Below are positions 18,373 to 25,696 of a stretch of DNA of 42,836 nucleotides, one piece after another. The stretch spans positions 1-42,836 of the IMG/VR virus record IMGVR_UViG_3300032116_000436; one strand, 5' to 3'. Under the pieces are notes generated by a model. The model was not told the origin of the DNA. It saw nothing but the letters and a program-made list of their open reading frames with translations, and made no database searches. Numbering within the stretch: the first letter of the stretch is position 1; the number at the start of each line of letters is the position of its first letter. A program made the position numbers and the translations under genes. Source of the DNA: a virus.

Positions 18373-18477
18373 ATGACACACGACTTTGCCGTGATTGCGG
18401 CGGGAGTGATCACGCTTGGCCTGCTCGCCCTTTTCGTCCTCGACATGAACCGGAACATCAGGGAGCGCGAGCGATGA
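18373..18477 (+). CDS. 34-aa single-span membrane protein ahead of the lysozyme
   Basis: Encodes a short N-terminus (MTHDF), one hydrophobic helix (AVIAAGVITLGLLALFVLD) and a charged tail (MNRNIRERER). It overlaps the lysozyme start by 4 bases (ATGA), the usual coupling in this genome. It could be a small holin, antiholin or spanin-like part. The ribosome site is poor. Confidence 0.55.
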   Translation: MTHDFAVIAAGVITLGLLALFVLDMNRNIRERER

Positions 18478-19163
18478 GAACCTCGCCAAAGGGCCTTGCG
18501 CTCATCAAGGAGTTTGAGGGCCTGCGCCTGAGCGCATACCGCTGCGCGGCGGGCGTCCTAACAATCGGTTACGGCCATACTTCGGCGGCTGGCGCGCCCG
18601 ATGTAACGCCCGGAATGCGGATCACGGCAACGCAGGCAGAGGCCATGCTGATCCGTGACCTTGGGCAGTATGAGCGCGCCGTCTCGGCGGCAGTCAAGAA
18701 GCCTCTGAACCAGGGGCAGTTCGATGCCTGCGTGTCCCTTTGCTACAACATCGGGACTGGTGCATTCGCTCGTTCGACTGTCGTTCGCCGCATCAATTCC
18801 GGGCGGATGAGTGAGGTTCCCGCTGCCTTCATGATGTGGACCAAAGGCGGCGGGAAAGTCCTTCCGGGCCTTGTGCGCCGTCGCCGCGCCGAAGCCGCTC
18901 TGTGGCGCTCCCTGCCCGATGAAACCGGGCCTGCCGGGCGTGGCGAGGTTGCCGAAGTCGAGGAAGACCGCACCGAAGTTCCGGCCGCCGAAAGCAAGCC
19001 ATTCTGGATGACGGTCGCATCTTGGTTCGCTGGCCTTGGACTGGCCTTCCCGAACATCGAAAACGCCTACGGCCTGATTGCCTTCCTCGCCATCCTGGCT
19101 GTCGGCGGCGTCTTCGCTTGGCTCGTCATGTCCGGGCGCGTCACCTTCAACAGGGGCGAGTGA
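18474..19163 (+). CDS. Endolysin: GH24 lysozyme with C-terminal membrane segments
   Basis: 229 aa. Residues 8-145 form a T4/P21-type lysozyme: E15-x8-C24-x5-T30 (EFEGLRLSAYRCAAGVLTIG), followed by GYGHTS and a typical end VLPGLVRRRRAEAALW. The usual Asp of the triad is Cys, a known variant. No signal sequence is seen. Instead residues 150-170 are acidic and 172-220 hold two hydrophobic stretches (SWFAGLGLAF and AYGLIAFLAILAVGGVFAWL), so the enzyme is probably tethered to the inner membrane by its C-terminus. It is coupled to the holin by TGATG. Confidence 0.92.
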   Translation: MRTSPKGLALIKEFEGLRLSAYRCAAGVLTIGYGHTSAAGAPDVTPGMRITATQAEAMLIRDLGQYERAVSAAVKKPLNQGQFDACVSLCYNIGTGAFARSTVVRRINSGRMSEVPAAFMMWTKGGGKVLPGLVRRRRAEAALWRSLPDETGPAGRGEVAEVEEDRTEVPAAESKPFWMTVASWFAGLGLAFPNIENAYGLIAFLAILAVGGVFAWLVMSGRVTFNRGE

Positions 19164-19573
19164 TGTTCTGGGGCGCGATCCTGAAATGGGTGACTGGCGA
19201 CCTTATCGGACAGCTAACCCGCGCCTATGAAGCCCGGCTGAAGGCTGCGAACGAGACCGAACGGCTTATCGCTGATGTCGCGATCAAGGACATTGAACGA
19301 CAGATGGCAGACCGCGCCGCTGCCAAGGAAATCCGCCTAGCCACGGCGGGCTTTTGGGAGATGCGGCTGATCACCGTTCTGATTGCCGCTCCCTTCGTCT
19401 TGCACCTCAACCTTGTTGGCTTGGACACCGCGTTCAAGCTCGGCTGGCGCATCCCGGCCTTCCCCCACCCGTTCAGCGAATGGCAGGGCGCAATCCTGCT
19501 CTCGTTCTTTGGCGTTCATGTCATCGGACAGGGAATTACAGCACTTGCTGGCGCTATTCGCGGCAGGCGATAA
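19163..19573 (+). CDS. Holin, GTA-type 3TM family
   Basis: 136 aa from the ATG sharing a base with the lysozyme stop. An amphipathic N-terminal part (LTRAYEARLKAANETERLIA) precedes FWEMRLITVLIAAPFVLHL and a last hydrophobic stretch (EWQGAILLSFFGVHVIGQGI), the pattern of the 3TM holin of alphaproteobacterial gene-transfer agents and phages. It would form the lesion that triggers lysis. This family supports an alphaproteobacterial host. Confidence 0.85.
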   Translation: MFWGAILKWVTGDLIGQLTRAYEARLKAANETERLIADVAIKDIERQMADRAAAKEIRLATAGFWEMRLITVLIAAPFVLHLNLVGLDTAFKLGWRIPAFPHPFSEWQGAILLSFFGVHVIGQGITALAGAIRGRR

Positions 19574-19698
19574 TATCACAATGGCGTTATGCTGTGGGAA
19601 GCTGCGCTATTTGCTTGCAAAATCCGAGACATCAACTTGCGATTGCCGTAAATTTAACGTGCTGATTTGGCGCGCCGACCTTGAAAGGGGGCGAAACC

Positions 19699-20316
19699 AT
19701 GAGCCGTGCCTTTAAATGGTTCCTGGCGCTTGTCGCTATTGCTTTTGCGCTGTCCTTGGCCGCGTGCACTCCGAAGGACATGCAGGGCGCGTCGGTGCGT
19801 GTCGTTATTTCTGGCGCGCACGGATCAGCGACACACATCGGCGGCAACGTTCTCCTGACTGCCGCGCATGTCGTTGACGGTAAAACCGGAATCGAAATCG
19901 AAACGGCAGACGGCAAGAAATATCCCGCCAAGGTTCTTTGGATTGCCAAAGAATATGATGTCGCTGTCCTCACCTATGAGGGGGGATCGCTTCCCTCGGC
20001 AGACATCTCTTGTGGCGCTCTGAAGCCAGACACGCCCGTCGTTGCATACGGCAGCCCCGGCCCGGTGAGGTTCGCAAGGTTCGCGGGCAAAATCGCAACC
20101 TCGGCGGCGCAATACGGGCCATGGGCTCTTGTCAACGTCATGGACCTGACCGTGTGGGGCGGGATGTCTGGCGGCGGCGTCTTTGATGTTCGCGGGCGTC
20201 TGGTCGGCGTCACTGTCGGCCTTTTTTCGGCCCCCGGCATGTTCGGCCCTGCCCCATCCGGCATCAGCACTATGGTTCCTTCGTCTGCAATCTGTAAAAT
20301 GTTGGGGAGAGGTTAA
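19699..20316 (+). CDS. Lipoprotein trypsin-like serine protease
   Basis: 205 aa from the ATG at 19699, preceded by AAAGGGGGCGA. The N-terminus is a lipoprotein signal with lipobox LAAC (Cys23). The rest is a chymotrypsin/HtrA-like protease: TAAHVVDG (His57), KEYDVAVLTYEG (Asp87), WGGMSGGGVFDVRGRLVG (Ser157). All three catalytic residues are present and there is no PDZ domain. It lies between the holin and a membrane coiled-coil gene, so it is expressed with lysis genes and would act in the periplasm or at the outer membrane. The substrate is unknown; envelope cleavage during lysis or a fitness role are both possible. Confidence 0.85.
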   Translation: MSRAFKWFLALVAIAFALSLAACTPKDMQGASVRVVISGAHGSATHIGGNVLLTAAHVVDGKTGIEIETADGKKYPAKVLWIAKEYDVAVLTYEGGSLPSADISCGALKPDTPVVAYGSPGPVRFARFAGKIATSAAQYGPWALVNVMDLTVWGGMSGGGVFDVRGRLVGVTVGLFSAPGMFGPAPSGISTMVPSSAICKMLGRG

Positions 20317-20606
20317 TGCCCGGCGTCAAGTTCGATTGGAAGCTGAACGCACCTTCCGCGCTTTACACGTTCCTGAGCGCCGCTGCGGGCATTCTCGTTG
20401 CCTTCATGATGCTGCAATCCAAGGTGGATTCCATCGTTAGCCGGATCGGCAACATGGAGGCGCGGATTGATAAGGTCGAAACCGCGAGAGAGGTTGACCG
20501 CCTTCAACGACAGACAGACCGGGACGCCTTCCTGCGAATGGAGGGTGACTTGCGCGTCATCCGGCAAATCGTGGAGGGGCTGAAACCGCAGGGGCCGGCT
20601 CGCTGA
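20316..20606 (+). CDS. Membrane protein with C-terminal coiled coil
   Basis: 96 aa, sharing one base with the protease stop (TAATG). One hydrophobic segment (ALYTFLSAAAGILVAFMML, residues 15-33) is followed by a heptad-rich charged helix (VSRIGNMEARIDKVETAREV and onwards). The topology suits an inner-membrane spanin-like or holin-associated protein. No Rz1-type lipoprotein is embedded that I can see. Confidence 0.78.
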   Translation: MPGVKFDWKLNAPSALYTFLSAAAGILVAFMMLQSKVDSIVSRIGNMEARIDKVETAREVDRLQRQTDRDAFLRMEGDLRVIRQIVEGLKPQGPAR

Positions 20607-21832
20607 TGCCTCCCTACGCCACGGACGAAGACCTTGCAAAAGCCGTGGAGGCGCATAAGGCCCACGGCGCTAGCAAGGCAGCGCAAATCCTTGGAATCCC
20701 CCGCACGACCCTTTCCAGCCGCGTGGAGATAGCAGCGCGAAGGGGGATGATGGGAACGGGTCCAGTCCTTCCCGGTTTCGAGATTAAATCGACATCGACG
20801 CAGCTAGGCCCCGATGGCGATCTGCAACGGGAGTGGATCAAGCAAGGCCCTGCCGCTGGCGTAGCTTATGAGCCGCCGCCCGGCCATGTCGTCAAAGGCG
20901 AGAGCGCGCTTCTCGATGCAGAGGGGAGGGTGCTTAATCGGTGGGTGAAGACGCGAGAGGGCATGGATGCTCTGGACGCGGTGGAGGCCATCAAGGCGGC
21001 CTTCGCTGACTATGAGCCGAGCGCGCCTCCTGTCGATCCTCCGAAGTCCCCAGACGAGAACCTGCTAAACCTCATTCCGGCGAACGACTGGCACATAAAT
21101 CTTCTGACGTGGGCTCGCGAGACGGGCACCAATTGGGATCTGAAGATTGCCGAGCAGGTGATCGGGCAGGGTATCGAAGACGCCATCAGCCGATCCCCTG
21201 AATGCGACACGGCTATCCTCCTCGGCGGTGGCGACCTCACACATGCGGACAACAACGAGAACCGCACAGCCCGCTCCAACAACGTCCTAGACGTGGATGG
21301 ACGCCACCAGAAGGGGCTTGAGGTTGCCTGCCGGCTGAAGGTCAGGGCAATCGACGCGGCTAGGCGGAAGGCCCGCAAGGTCATCGTCCGCATTCTCCCC
21401 GGCAACCACGACACGCACACAGCCGTTGCCGTCGCCTACTTCCTCCTTGCCTGGTATCGGAACGACCCCAACGTAACGGTGGATGTGGATGCGTCCCTGT
21501 TCTTCTGGCACCGGTTCGGGAACGTGCTGATCGGGGCGACGCACGGACACACCGTCAAGCTGAAGGACATGGCATCAATCATGGCGCATCGCCGCGCTGA
21601 GGATTGGGGCGCGACCAAGTTCCGCTATGTCCACGGCTTCCATATTCACCATCATTCCAAGTTCGCGACGGAGGGGAACGGTGTAATCATGGAGAGCCAT
21701 CAGGCTCCAATACCACAGGACGCATGGCACCATAATTCCGGGTTTCTTTCCGGTCGGTCCATGCAGGTCATCACTTATCACAAAGAGTTTGGCGAAGTCG
21801 CGCGCGTTCGTGTTGCGATGCTGGACGGGTAG
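20606..21832 (+). CDS. Metallophosphoesterase with N-terminal HTH
   Basis: 408 aa. Residues 1-45 look like a helix-turn-helix (HGASKAAQILGIPRTTLSSR). Residues 140-400 carry the calcineurin-like metal motifs in order: NDWHIN, GGGDLTHADNNEN, LPGNHDTH, GATHGHTV and GFHIHHH. Such enzymes cleave phosphodiesters with two metal ions, and related genes are common in late regions of alphaproteobacterial and other phages, often next to terminase. The substrate is unknown. It overlaps the preceding gene by one base. Confidence 0.87.
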   Translation: MPPYATDEDLAKAVEAHKAHGASKAAQILGIPRTTLSSRVEIAARRGMMGTGPVLPGFEIKSTSTQLGPDGDLQREWIKQGPAAGVAYEPPPGHVVKGESALLDAEGRVLNRWVKTREGMDALDAVEAIKAAFADYEPSAPPVDPPKSPDENLLNLIPANDWHINLLTWARETGTNWDLKIAEQVIGQGIEDAISRSPECDTAILLGGGDLTHADNNENRTARSNNVLDVDGRHQKGLEVACRLKVRAIDAARRKARKVIVRILPGNHDTHTAVAVAYFLLAWYRNDPNVTVDVDASLFFWHRFGNVLIGATHGHTVKLKDMASIMAHRRAEDWGATKFRYVHGFHIHHHSKFATEGNGVIMESHQAPIPQDAWHHNSGFLSGRSMQVITYHKEFGEVARVRVAMLDG

Positions 21833-21845
21833 TCTAGAATCGAAC

Positions 21846-21878
21846 GGGCCGAGTGGTGCTTGCAACACCGCTCGGCCC
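21846..21878 (+). terminator. Long inverted repeat after the phosphoesterase gene
   Basis: A 13-bp inverted repeat with one T-G pair (21846-21858 with 21866-21878) and a 7-base loop. No T tract follows. It sits just before the HNH gene and may be a terminator, a processing site, or the scar of insertion of the HNH gene. Confidence 0.5.
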
Positions 21879-21906
21879 TGACCACCACGAACACAGGACG
21901 TTCGCC

Positions 21907-22452
21907 ATGGCTAATAAAGAGATAGACATAGACAACCTGCGCCGTCTACTGCAATACGATGCAGAAACTGGGTCGCTTATTTGGCTTCCGCGCCCGCTGG
22001 AAATGTTCCCGAGTGAGCGGCATTGGAAAAGATGGAACACTTGTTTCGCGTGGAAACCCGCGCTTGGGTCGCTTGACGCCCATGGCTACCTGACAGGCAG
22101 AATATTCAATTCCCTCTATAAGGCTCATCGTGTCGCGTGGGCGCTGGCGACAGGCGCATGGCCAACTGCGGACATCGACCACATAAACGGCACCCGAGAT
22201 GACAACAGGCTTGAGAACCTTAGGTCTGTTTCGCGCCAAGAAAACCTCAAGAACCGCCGTTTGTCGAGCAACAACACAAGCGGCGCTCACGGTGTTTCGC
22301 TGCACAAGCAGGCTGGCAAGTGGCGCGCCCGCATAAGTGTCGACAACAAAGAGATAAGCCTTGGCCTCTTTGAAACCAAAGAGCAGGCAATCTTGGCTCG
22401 CCAAAAGGCCAACGCTGACTTCAATTTCCACGCATCTCACGGCAGGAGATAA
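21907..22452 (+). CDS. Free-standing HNH homing endonuclease with AP2 domain
   Basis: 181 aa from the ATG at 21907 (AGGA upstream). An N-terminal GSLIWLPRP region is followed by KAHRVAWALATGAWP, then the HNH_3 core IDHINGTRDDNRLENLRSVS and a C-terminal AP2 DNA-binding domain (GVSLHKQAGKWRARISVDNK, LGLFETKEQAILARQKAN). It is a paralogue of the same-length enzyme at 30552-31097. Such genes spread by cutting uninfected alleles. Confidence 0.9.
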   Translation: MANKEIDIDNLRRLLQYDAETGSLIWLPRPLEMFPSERHWKRWNTCFAWKPALGSLDAHGYLTGRIFNSLYKAHRVAWALATGAWPTADIDHINGTRDDNRLENLRSVSRQENLKNRRLSSNNTSGAHGVSLHKQAGKWRARISVDNKEISLGLFETKEQAILARQKANADFNFHASHGRR

Positions 22453-22455
22453 GTC

Positions 22456-22518
22456 ATGCAGGCGATTGTCCTGCACTCAGAGCGCGGTGAGATTGGCCGC
22501 CATCGGGTGAACGTATGA
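22456..22518 (+). CDS. Possible 20-aa coupled peptide
   Basis: A 20-codon ORF directly after the HNH gene, with GGAGATAAGTC ahead of its ATG and an ATGA overlap with the next gene. It may only serve to couple translation. No homology can be judged. Confidence 0.25.
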   Translation: MQAIVLHSERGEIGRHRVNV

Positions 22519-22676
22519 TGCCCCGCACCTTCGGACACATTCGCTACGTCCTTCTCGACCGCATCCCCGAGTTCGAAAAGCGAGGCTGGATGTTCATCAA
22601 CGATCTAGGCCCCACGCATGGCGTCTGGTCGTGCCTGATGTGGCGTTGCGAGTGTGAGCATCTGGGGGAACCGTGA
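22515..22676 (+). CDS. Conserved-looking 53-aa phage protein
   Basis: 53 aa (starts MMPRTFGHIRYVLLDRIPEF), with Cys residues near the C-terminus (SCLMWRCECEHLG). It contains KRGWMFINDLGPTHGVWSCL, a pattern I associate with small hypothetical proteins of alphaproteobacterial phages. It overlaps both neighbours by 4 bases. Function unknown. Confidence 0.6.
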   Translation: MMPRTFGHIRYVLLDRIPEFEKRGWMFINDLGPTHGVWSCLMWRCECEHLGEP

Positions 22677-22879
22677 CGGAGAATAGCGTAGCCACGACCC
22701 TCCTATGGGCGTCTCAACAGGGGTTCGCCAAGGTGCTTGTGGTCGGTGAGATGCCGAACGGAGAAACCAAGATCGCCCACGATGCAGACCTTGCAGAAAT
22801 CATCGCCACCCTCGACCTTGCCAAACGCAACCTCGACTTTCTCATTGAGAAGACGAAGCACTGCCGGCCCCTGCGGTAG
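22673..22879 (+). CDS. Hypothetical protein, last gene of the rightward late block
   Basis: 68 aa, GTG start overlapping the preceding stop. Soluble, with a C-terminal helix (IATLDLAKRNLDFLIEKTKH). It ends 33 bases before the end of the convergent minus-strand operon. No function can be assigned. Confidence 0.65.
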   Translation: MTENSVATTLLWASQQGFAKVLVVGEMPNGETKIAHDADLAEIIATLDLAKRNLDFLIEKTKHCRPLR

Positions 22880-22912
22880 CGCCATCGCTGACCCTCGGAA
22901 CGAGGACGGGGC

Positions 22913-23158
22913 TTAGTCTCCCTCGCCGCCTCCCGTCCCGCCTAGCCGAACCTCGACAGTCGCCGGCTCGGTCATGGTGATTGTGGTTTCACTGAGCATC
23001 TGCGGCCCCGGAAGAACCGCCGGCTTCATCCACACCAGCCGAACGCCTTGCGCTTCTATTGCAGCGAGAGCGGCGTCTGCGGCCCCCAGATTATCCCATG
23101 GCTTTCCGTCCAGCGCCTCGGTGATCGCGGCTGCGATAGCCTCACGTAGATCGCTCAT
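22913..23158 (-). CDS. Hypothetical protein, last gene of the leftward operon
   Basis: 81 aa, overlapping the preceding gene by ATGA. The N-terminus (SDLREAIAAAITEALDG, WDNLGAADAALAAIEAQGVR) is of a type often seen in small accessory genes of alphaproteobacterial phages. The C-terminus is Gly-rich. Function unknown. Confidence 0.7.
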   Translation of the reverse strand: MSDLREAIAAAITEALDGKPWDNLGAADAALAAIEAQGVRLVWMKPAVLPGPQMLSETTITMTEPATVEVRLGGTGGGEGD

Positions 23159-23322
23159 GTCTCCCCCCTCGCTTTTGCTGCAAGAAGTGCGGCTCTGGCT
23201 TTAGCCGCAGCATATCGAATGAGGGCGATGTCATCTTCATCAATGGCCGCCAGAAGATACTCCAGAATATCCCTGTCTGTGACCAAGTGGTGGGCGCTAT
23301 CCCAAGGCGTTGTTTTTATCAT
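23155..23322 (-). CDS. 55-aa protein resembling the N-terminus of HigA-like antidotes
   Basis: Starts at the ATG directly after the G10 tract (MIKTTPWDSAHHLVTDRDIL, then EYLLAAIDEDDIALIRYAAA). The pattern KTTxWDxAxxL-xxxxDIxxYLxAAxxxxDxALI resembles the start of chromosomal addiction-module antidotes of about 100 aa, but the C-terminal HTH is missing. It ends RGET with an ATGA overlap, the same junction expected upstream of it if the tract had 9 rather than 10 G. It can be read alone or as the tail of the fused ORF 23155-23913. Confidence 0.55.
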   Translation of the reverse strand: MIKTTPWDSAHHLVTDRDILEYLLAAIDEDDIALIRYAAAKARAALLAAKARGET

Positions 23323-23913
23323 GTCTCCCCCCCCCCTCGCGCGGATGGCGGTGGCGATGGCGTTCTTCGTGTTCGGGCCGTAAAGGAAACCGTGCTCGGT
23401 GCGGTGTCCTGCGGCAGGGAACCGCTCCGCCACCTTCGCGCACTTCTCCCTCTCGTCCGCCCTGATGGCGGCTTCGGAGGGGGAGGCGCGAACCCACTCC
23501 GGAGGCTTGGAGAGCGTTGCCTTGGGGATTGAGCGCCCGGCTTCCTTGGCCGCGTCGATCCACGCGAAGATCGCGCCTTGCATCTCCCGCACAGCATCGT
23601 GACGGCTATCGCCAACGGCACAGCAACCCGGAAGGTCCGGCGATGTGGCAATCCACGCCTCGTCCTCTTCCGACCACGCCAGATGAACAGGGTAGCACTG
23701 CGCTTCCTCGTCGCCATCAGCCACCGGCTCCGTCTCCCCCATGGCGGCGGTGAGGGCGGCGCGGGCAGCCTCCGTGTGGTGCTGCCAGCAGTTGTCAACG
23801 CCCGCTTGGATGCGGTCCTCGGTCGGCGGAGGGTTGTCGTATCGCGCCACGTTCTGGATGTGCAGACGGCACAGCGCCCGCGCGACCTTCTCGACCATCT
23901 CGTCACTCGGCAT
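23155..23913 (-). CDS. HicB-domain protein, fused in this sequence to the downstream ORF through a G10 tract
   Basis: As written the frame is open for 252 aa from the ATG at 23913, which overlaps the upstream gene by 11 bases. Residues about 55-125 form a HicB-like partial RNase H fold (YPVHLAWSEEDEAWIATSPD, LPGCCAVGD, then AIFAWIDAAKEAGRSIPKA). No HicA toxin is nearby. The segment REKCAKVAERFPA to IATAIRARG is a common phage C-terminus, after which the frame runs through ten G into the 55-aa ORF. With nine G the gene would end RGGET and stop at 23319, overlapping the next ATG. The long ORF is therefore probably a frameshift fusion of two genes; an N-terminal extension to 23958 is unlikely. 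Confidence 0.65.
   Translation of the reverse strand: MPSDEMVEKVARALCRLHIQNVARYDNPPPTEDRIQAGVDNCWQHHTEAARAALTAAMGETEPVADGDEEAQCYPVHLAWSEEDEAWIATSPDLPGCCAVGDSRHDAVREMQGAIFAWIDAAKEAGRSIPKATLSKPPEWVRASPSEAAIRADEREKCAKVAERFPAAGHRTEHGFLYGPNTKNAIATAIRARGGGDMIKTTPWDSAHHLVTDRDILEYLLAAIDEDDIALIRYAAAKARAALLAAKARGET
23327..23336 (-). repeat. Homopolymer of ten G (minus strand) at a gene junction
   Basis: Ten consecutive C on the plus strand. The neighbouring gene junction at 23155-23170 has the same sequence GCGA-Gn-AGACATGA with six G. Six and nine G give a stop in RGET; ten does not. The tract therefore decides whether the flanking ORFs are separate or fused. Confidence 0.9.
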
Positions 23914-24610
23914 TGGTGGGCTCCTTGAGGGCTTCGCGGGCGCGGCGGAAACGGCCAACGGTCAGATAGACCCAGCCCATGGCTTGATCGTCTGGTAGCG
24001 GTTTCCCCTTGTTGTCGATGTCAGACGCGACCGTGTCGAGGTATCCCGCGAACGGTGTCAGCGCCTCCCTTAGCTTATCCCTCTCTGCCGTAACGGCGGC
24101 GAGGGAGGCTCTTGCGCGGTCGGCGTCGGCCCAACGAGAAGCGACGATAGCGCGGCTGTCGCGGATCACGCCGGAAATGCACGAGTGAAGGATGCGGAGA
24201 TACGCGGACGGGTCGTCCTCGTCACGCATGTTGATCCTGTCCTTCAAGTGCGCTTCAAGGGACTCATAGACGCCTTGCCAAGCGGTGCAGGCTGACTGCG
24301 CCTCGTCCCGCTCTTTCTCCGCCTTCTCGGCGCGGGCTATGGCGGCAGCCCGGCCGCCTCGCTCGTTATCGAGCAGGTCGTCGCGCTCCTGCACTGCCTC
24401 CCGTAGCCTGTCCAGCTCGGCGTAGAGGGCGAGGATCGCGGCGGGGTTGGCGAGGTCTCGAAACCTTGCGAGCGAACCTTCAAGCCTTCGGTGGGCGCTT
24501 AACGTGCTGATTACCTGCCCGTCAAAGTTGGATGGTGTCCACACCCCCGGAAATGCTGCGGCGTAGTCGTTGTGTGCCGCCAGCGCGGCCTTTCGCAGGT
24601 CTTCGGTCAT
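23903..24610 (-). CDS. Hypothetical coiled-coil protein
   Basis: 235 aa from the ATG that overlaps the upstream stop (ATGA), with AAGGAG in range. Most of the protein is charged helix (ALYAELDRLREAVQERDDLL, AIARAEKAEKERDEAQSACT, RASLAAVTAERDKLREAL). Such Glu/Arg/Ala-rich proteins are frequent in accessory early operons of phages of high-G/C hosts. No enzymatic motif is seen. Confidence 0.75.
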   Translation of the reverse strand: MTEDLRKAALAAHNDYAAAFPGVWTPSNFDGQVISTLSAHRRLEGSLARFRDLANPAAILALYAELDRLREAVQERDDLLDNERGGRAAAIARAEKAEKERDEAQSACTAWQGVYESLEAHLKDRINMRDEDDPSAYLRILHSCISGVIRDSRAIVASRWADADRARASLAAVTAERDKLREALTPFAGYLDTVASDIDNKGKPLPDDQAMGWVYLTVGRFRRAREALKEPTNAE

Positions 24611-24870
24611 GGCTGCTCCTTGGCCTTGGCGAGGGTGGCGCGGGCGCGATCCCATGTCCGTATGATGCGGTCATGATAGAGTTCGCCGCCGAACGGGGAG
24701 TGCTCATCGTTCAAGGTCACGAGGTCGCCTAACGCCTTCCCCATCTCCTCGACCAGCGCCCGGAGGCGGGTGATCTCGGCGTCCTTGGCGGCGAGTTCCG
24801 GGCCTAATACGTCGGCGACAGCGCGGACGCTCTCCACCGCGATCCGGGTGGCGGTGTTGATGTCAGTCAT
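24607..24870 (-). CDS. Hypothetical helical protein
   Basis: 87 aa. It has an N-terminal helix (ATRIAVESVRAVADVLGPEL), then AAKDAEITRLRALVEEMGKA, and ends in a charged helix. It overlaps both neighbours. Function unknown; accessory gene of the leftward operon. Confidence 0.7.
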   Translation of the reverse strand: MTDINTATRIAVESVRAVADVLGPELAAKDAEITRLRALVEEMGKALGDLVTLNDEHSPFGGELYHDRIIRTWDRARATLAKAKEQP

Positions 24871-25171
24871 GGGCGGCGTCCTCCTTCAGGATGGCGTCGA
24901 TGCGGGAGAGGGCGGCGGTTACGGCTTCGATGTCATCGCGGAGCGCATGCTTCTCCTGGAAGTAGTCGCCAGCGTATGCGCCCCAAGCGCCGATATCCTC
25001 GCGCGCCCGTTCCAACGCCTCCCGCGCCTCCCTCAGCGCCTCCATGGCGCGGGTGTGGGTGGAGGCGAGGATGTATTCGGTGCAGCGATAAAACTCACGG
25101 TCGTGCGGTTCCAGCACCTTGAAAGGTCCGGTCGCGGATTGCTGTAGCCAAATCCTATCCGGCATTGTCAT
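24863..25171 (-). CDS. Hypothetical protein with N-terminal MPDRIWLQ motif
   Basis: 102 aa from the ATG that overlaps the upstream stop (ATGA). The N-terminal half (MPDRIWLQQSATGPFKVLEP, then EFYRCTEYILAS) is a pattern common in phage accessory proteins; the rest is helical and Glu/Ala/Arg-rich. Function unknown. Confidence 0.72.
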   Translation of the reverse strand: MTMPDRIWLQQSATGPFKVLEPHDREFYRCTEYILASTHTRAMEALREAREALERAREDIGAWGAYAGDYFQEKHALRDDIEAVTAALSRIDAILKEDAAHD

Positions 25172-25398
25172 CGCGCCCGCTCCTTGCCGTGCCAGATGCC
25201 GAAGACAATCCACTCATCCCGGCCGGTAGGGACCATCCCGACCGACGACCAAAGGGCATTGTGACGCGCAATCTGGATGTTGAGATACAAGGCACGAATG
25301 TGCCGAATGATTGGGGTGCGCTTCCACCAAGGTGCAGACGGCATACTCCAGCCATTTTCTGCACCGTCTTGAACCCACCGTTGCATCTCAGCGGTCAT
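25168..25398 (-). CDS. Hypothetical 76-aa protein
   Basis: Starts MTAEMQRWVQDGAENGWSMP, 11 bases inside the upstream gene. Trp-rich (SAPWWKRTPIIRHI, NALWSSVGMV) and ends EWIVFGIWHGKERAR. No membrane segment and no recognisable family. Confidence 0.68.
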   Translation of the reverse strand: MTAEMQRWVQDGAENGWSMPSAPWWKRTPIIRHIRALYLNIQIARHNALWSSVGMVPTGRDEWIVFGIWHGKERAR

Positions 25399-25696
25399 TG
25401 TCGTTCTCCATGGCGCGGCGGCCCTTGTCGGTGATGCGAGCCTCTGTGATCGGGCCGAAGCCAATGGAGACGAGCCCCATCTTCTTGAGGCGGGCGATCA
25501 TTGTTCCGCCGATCCGACCAAGCCCCTGGTGGCTCCACTGATTGCCGCCGCGCCGGACAACGCCTGGTCGCTCGACCATGCGCTGACCGAGGCTAGATGG
25601 CGTGATGCCCGGACGCTCGGAGATGGCCTGCAGCGCCCAGCACTGCGCCTTCGTCAGCCCCTCCACCTTATCTGCCAGCTTGGTGAGGTCAGTCAT
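25388..25696 (-). CDS. Winged-helix DNA-binding protein
   Basis: 102 aa. AQCWALQAISERPGITPSSL is a helix-turn-helix start, and TMIARLKKMGLVSIGFGP followed by EARITDKGRRAM is the typical third helix and wing of a MarR-like or PadR-like domain. It lies in the accessory part of the leftward operon, so it may regulate phage or host genes. The target is unknown. Confidence 0.75.
   Translation of the reverse strand: MTDLTKLADKVEGLTKAQCWALQAISERPGITPSSLGQRMVERPGVVRRGGNQWSHQGLGRIGGTMIARLKKMGLVSIGFGPITEARITDKGRRAMENDNDR

Noticed and set aside
18129-18458. A 109-aa minus-strand frame across the tailspike end
   Set aside because: Cys/Arg-rich, no ribosome site, overlaps tailspike codons and the 34-aa lysis peptide; the 48-aa frame is the better minus-strand candidate.
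22880-22912. CCTCG-GAA-CGAGG hairpin between the convergent operons as a bidirectional terminator
   Set aside because: Only 5 bp with no T tract on either strand; too weak to call.
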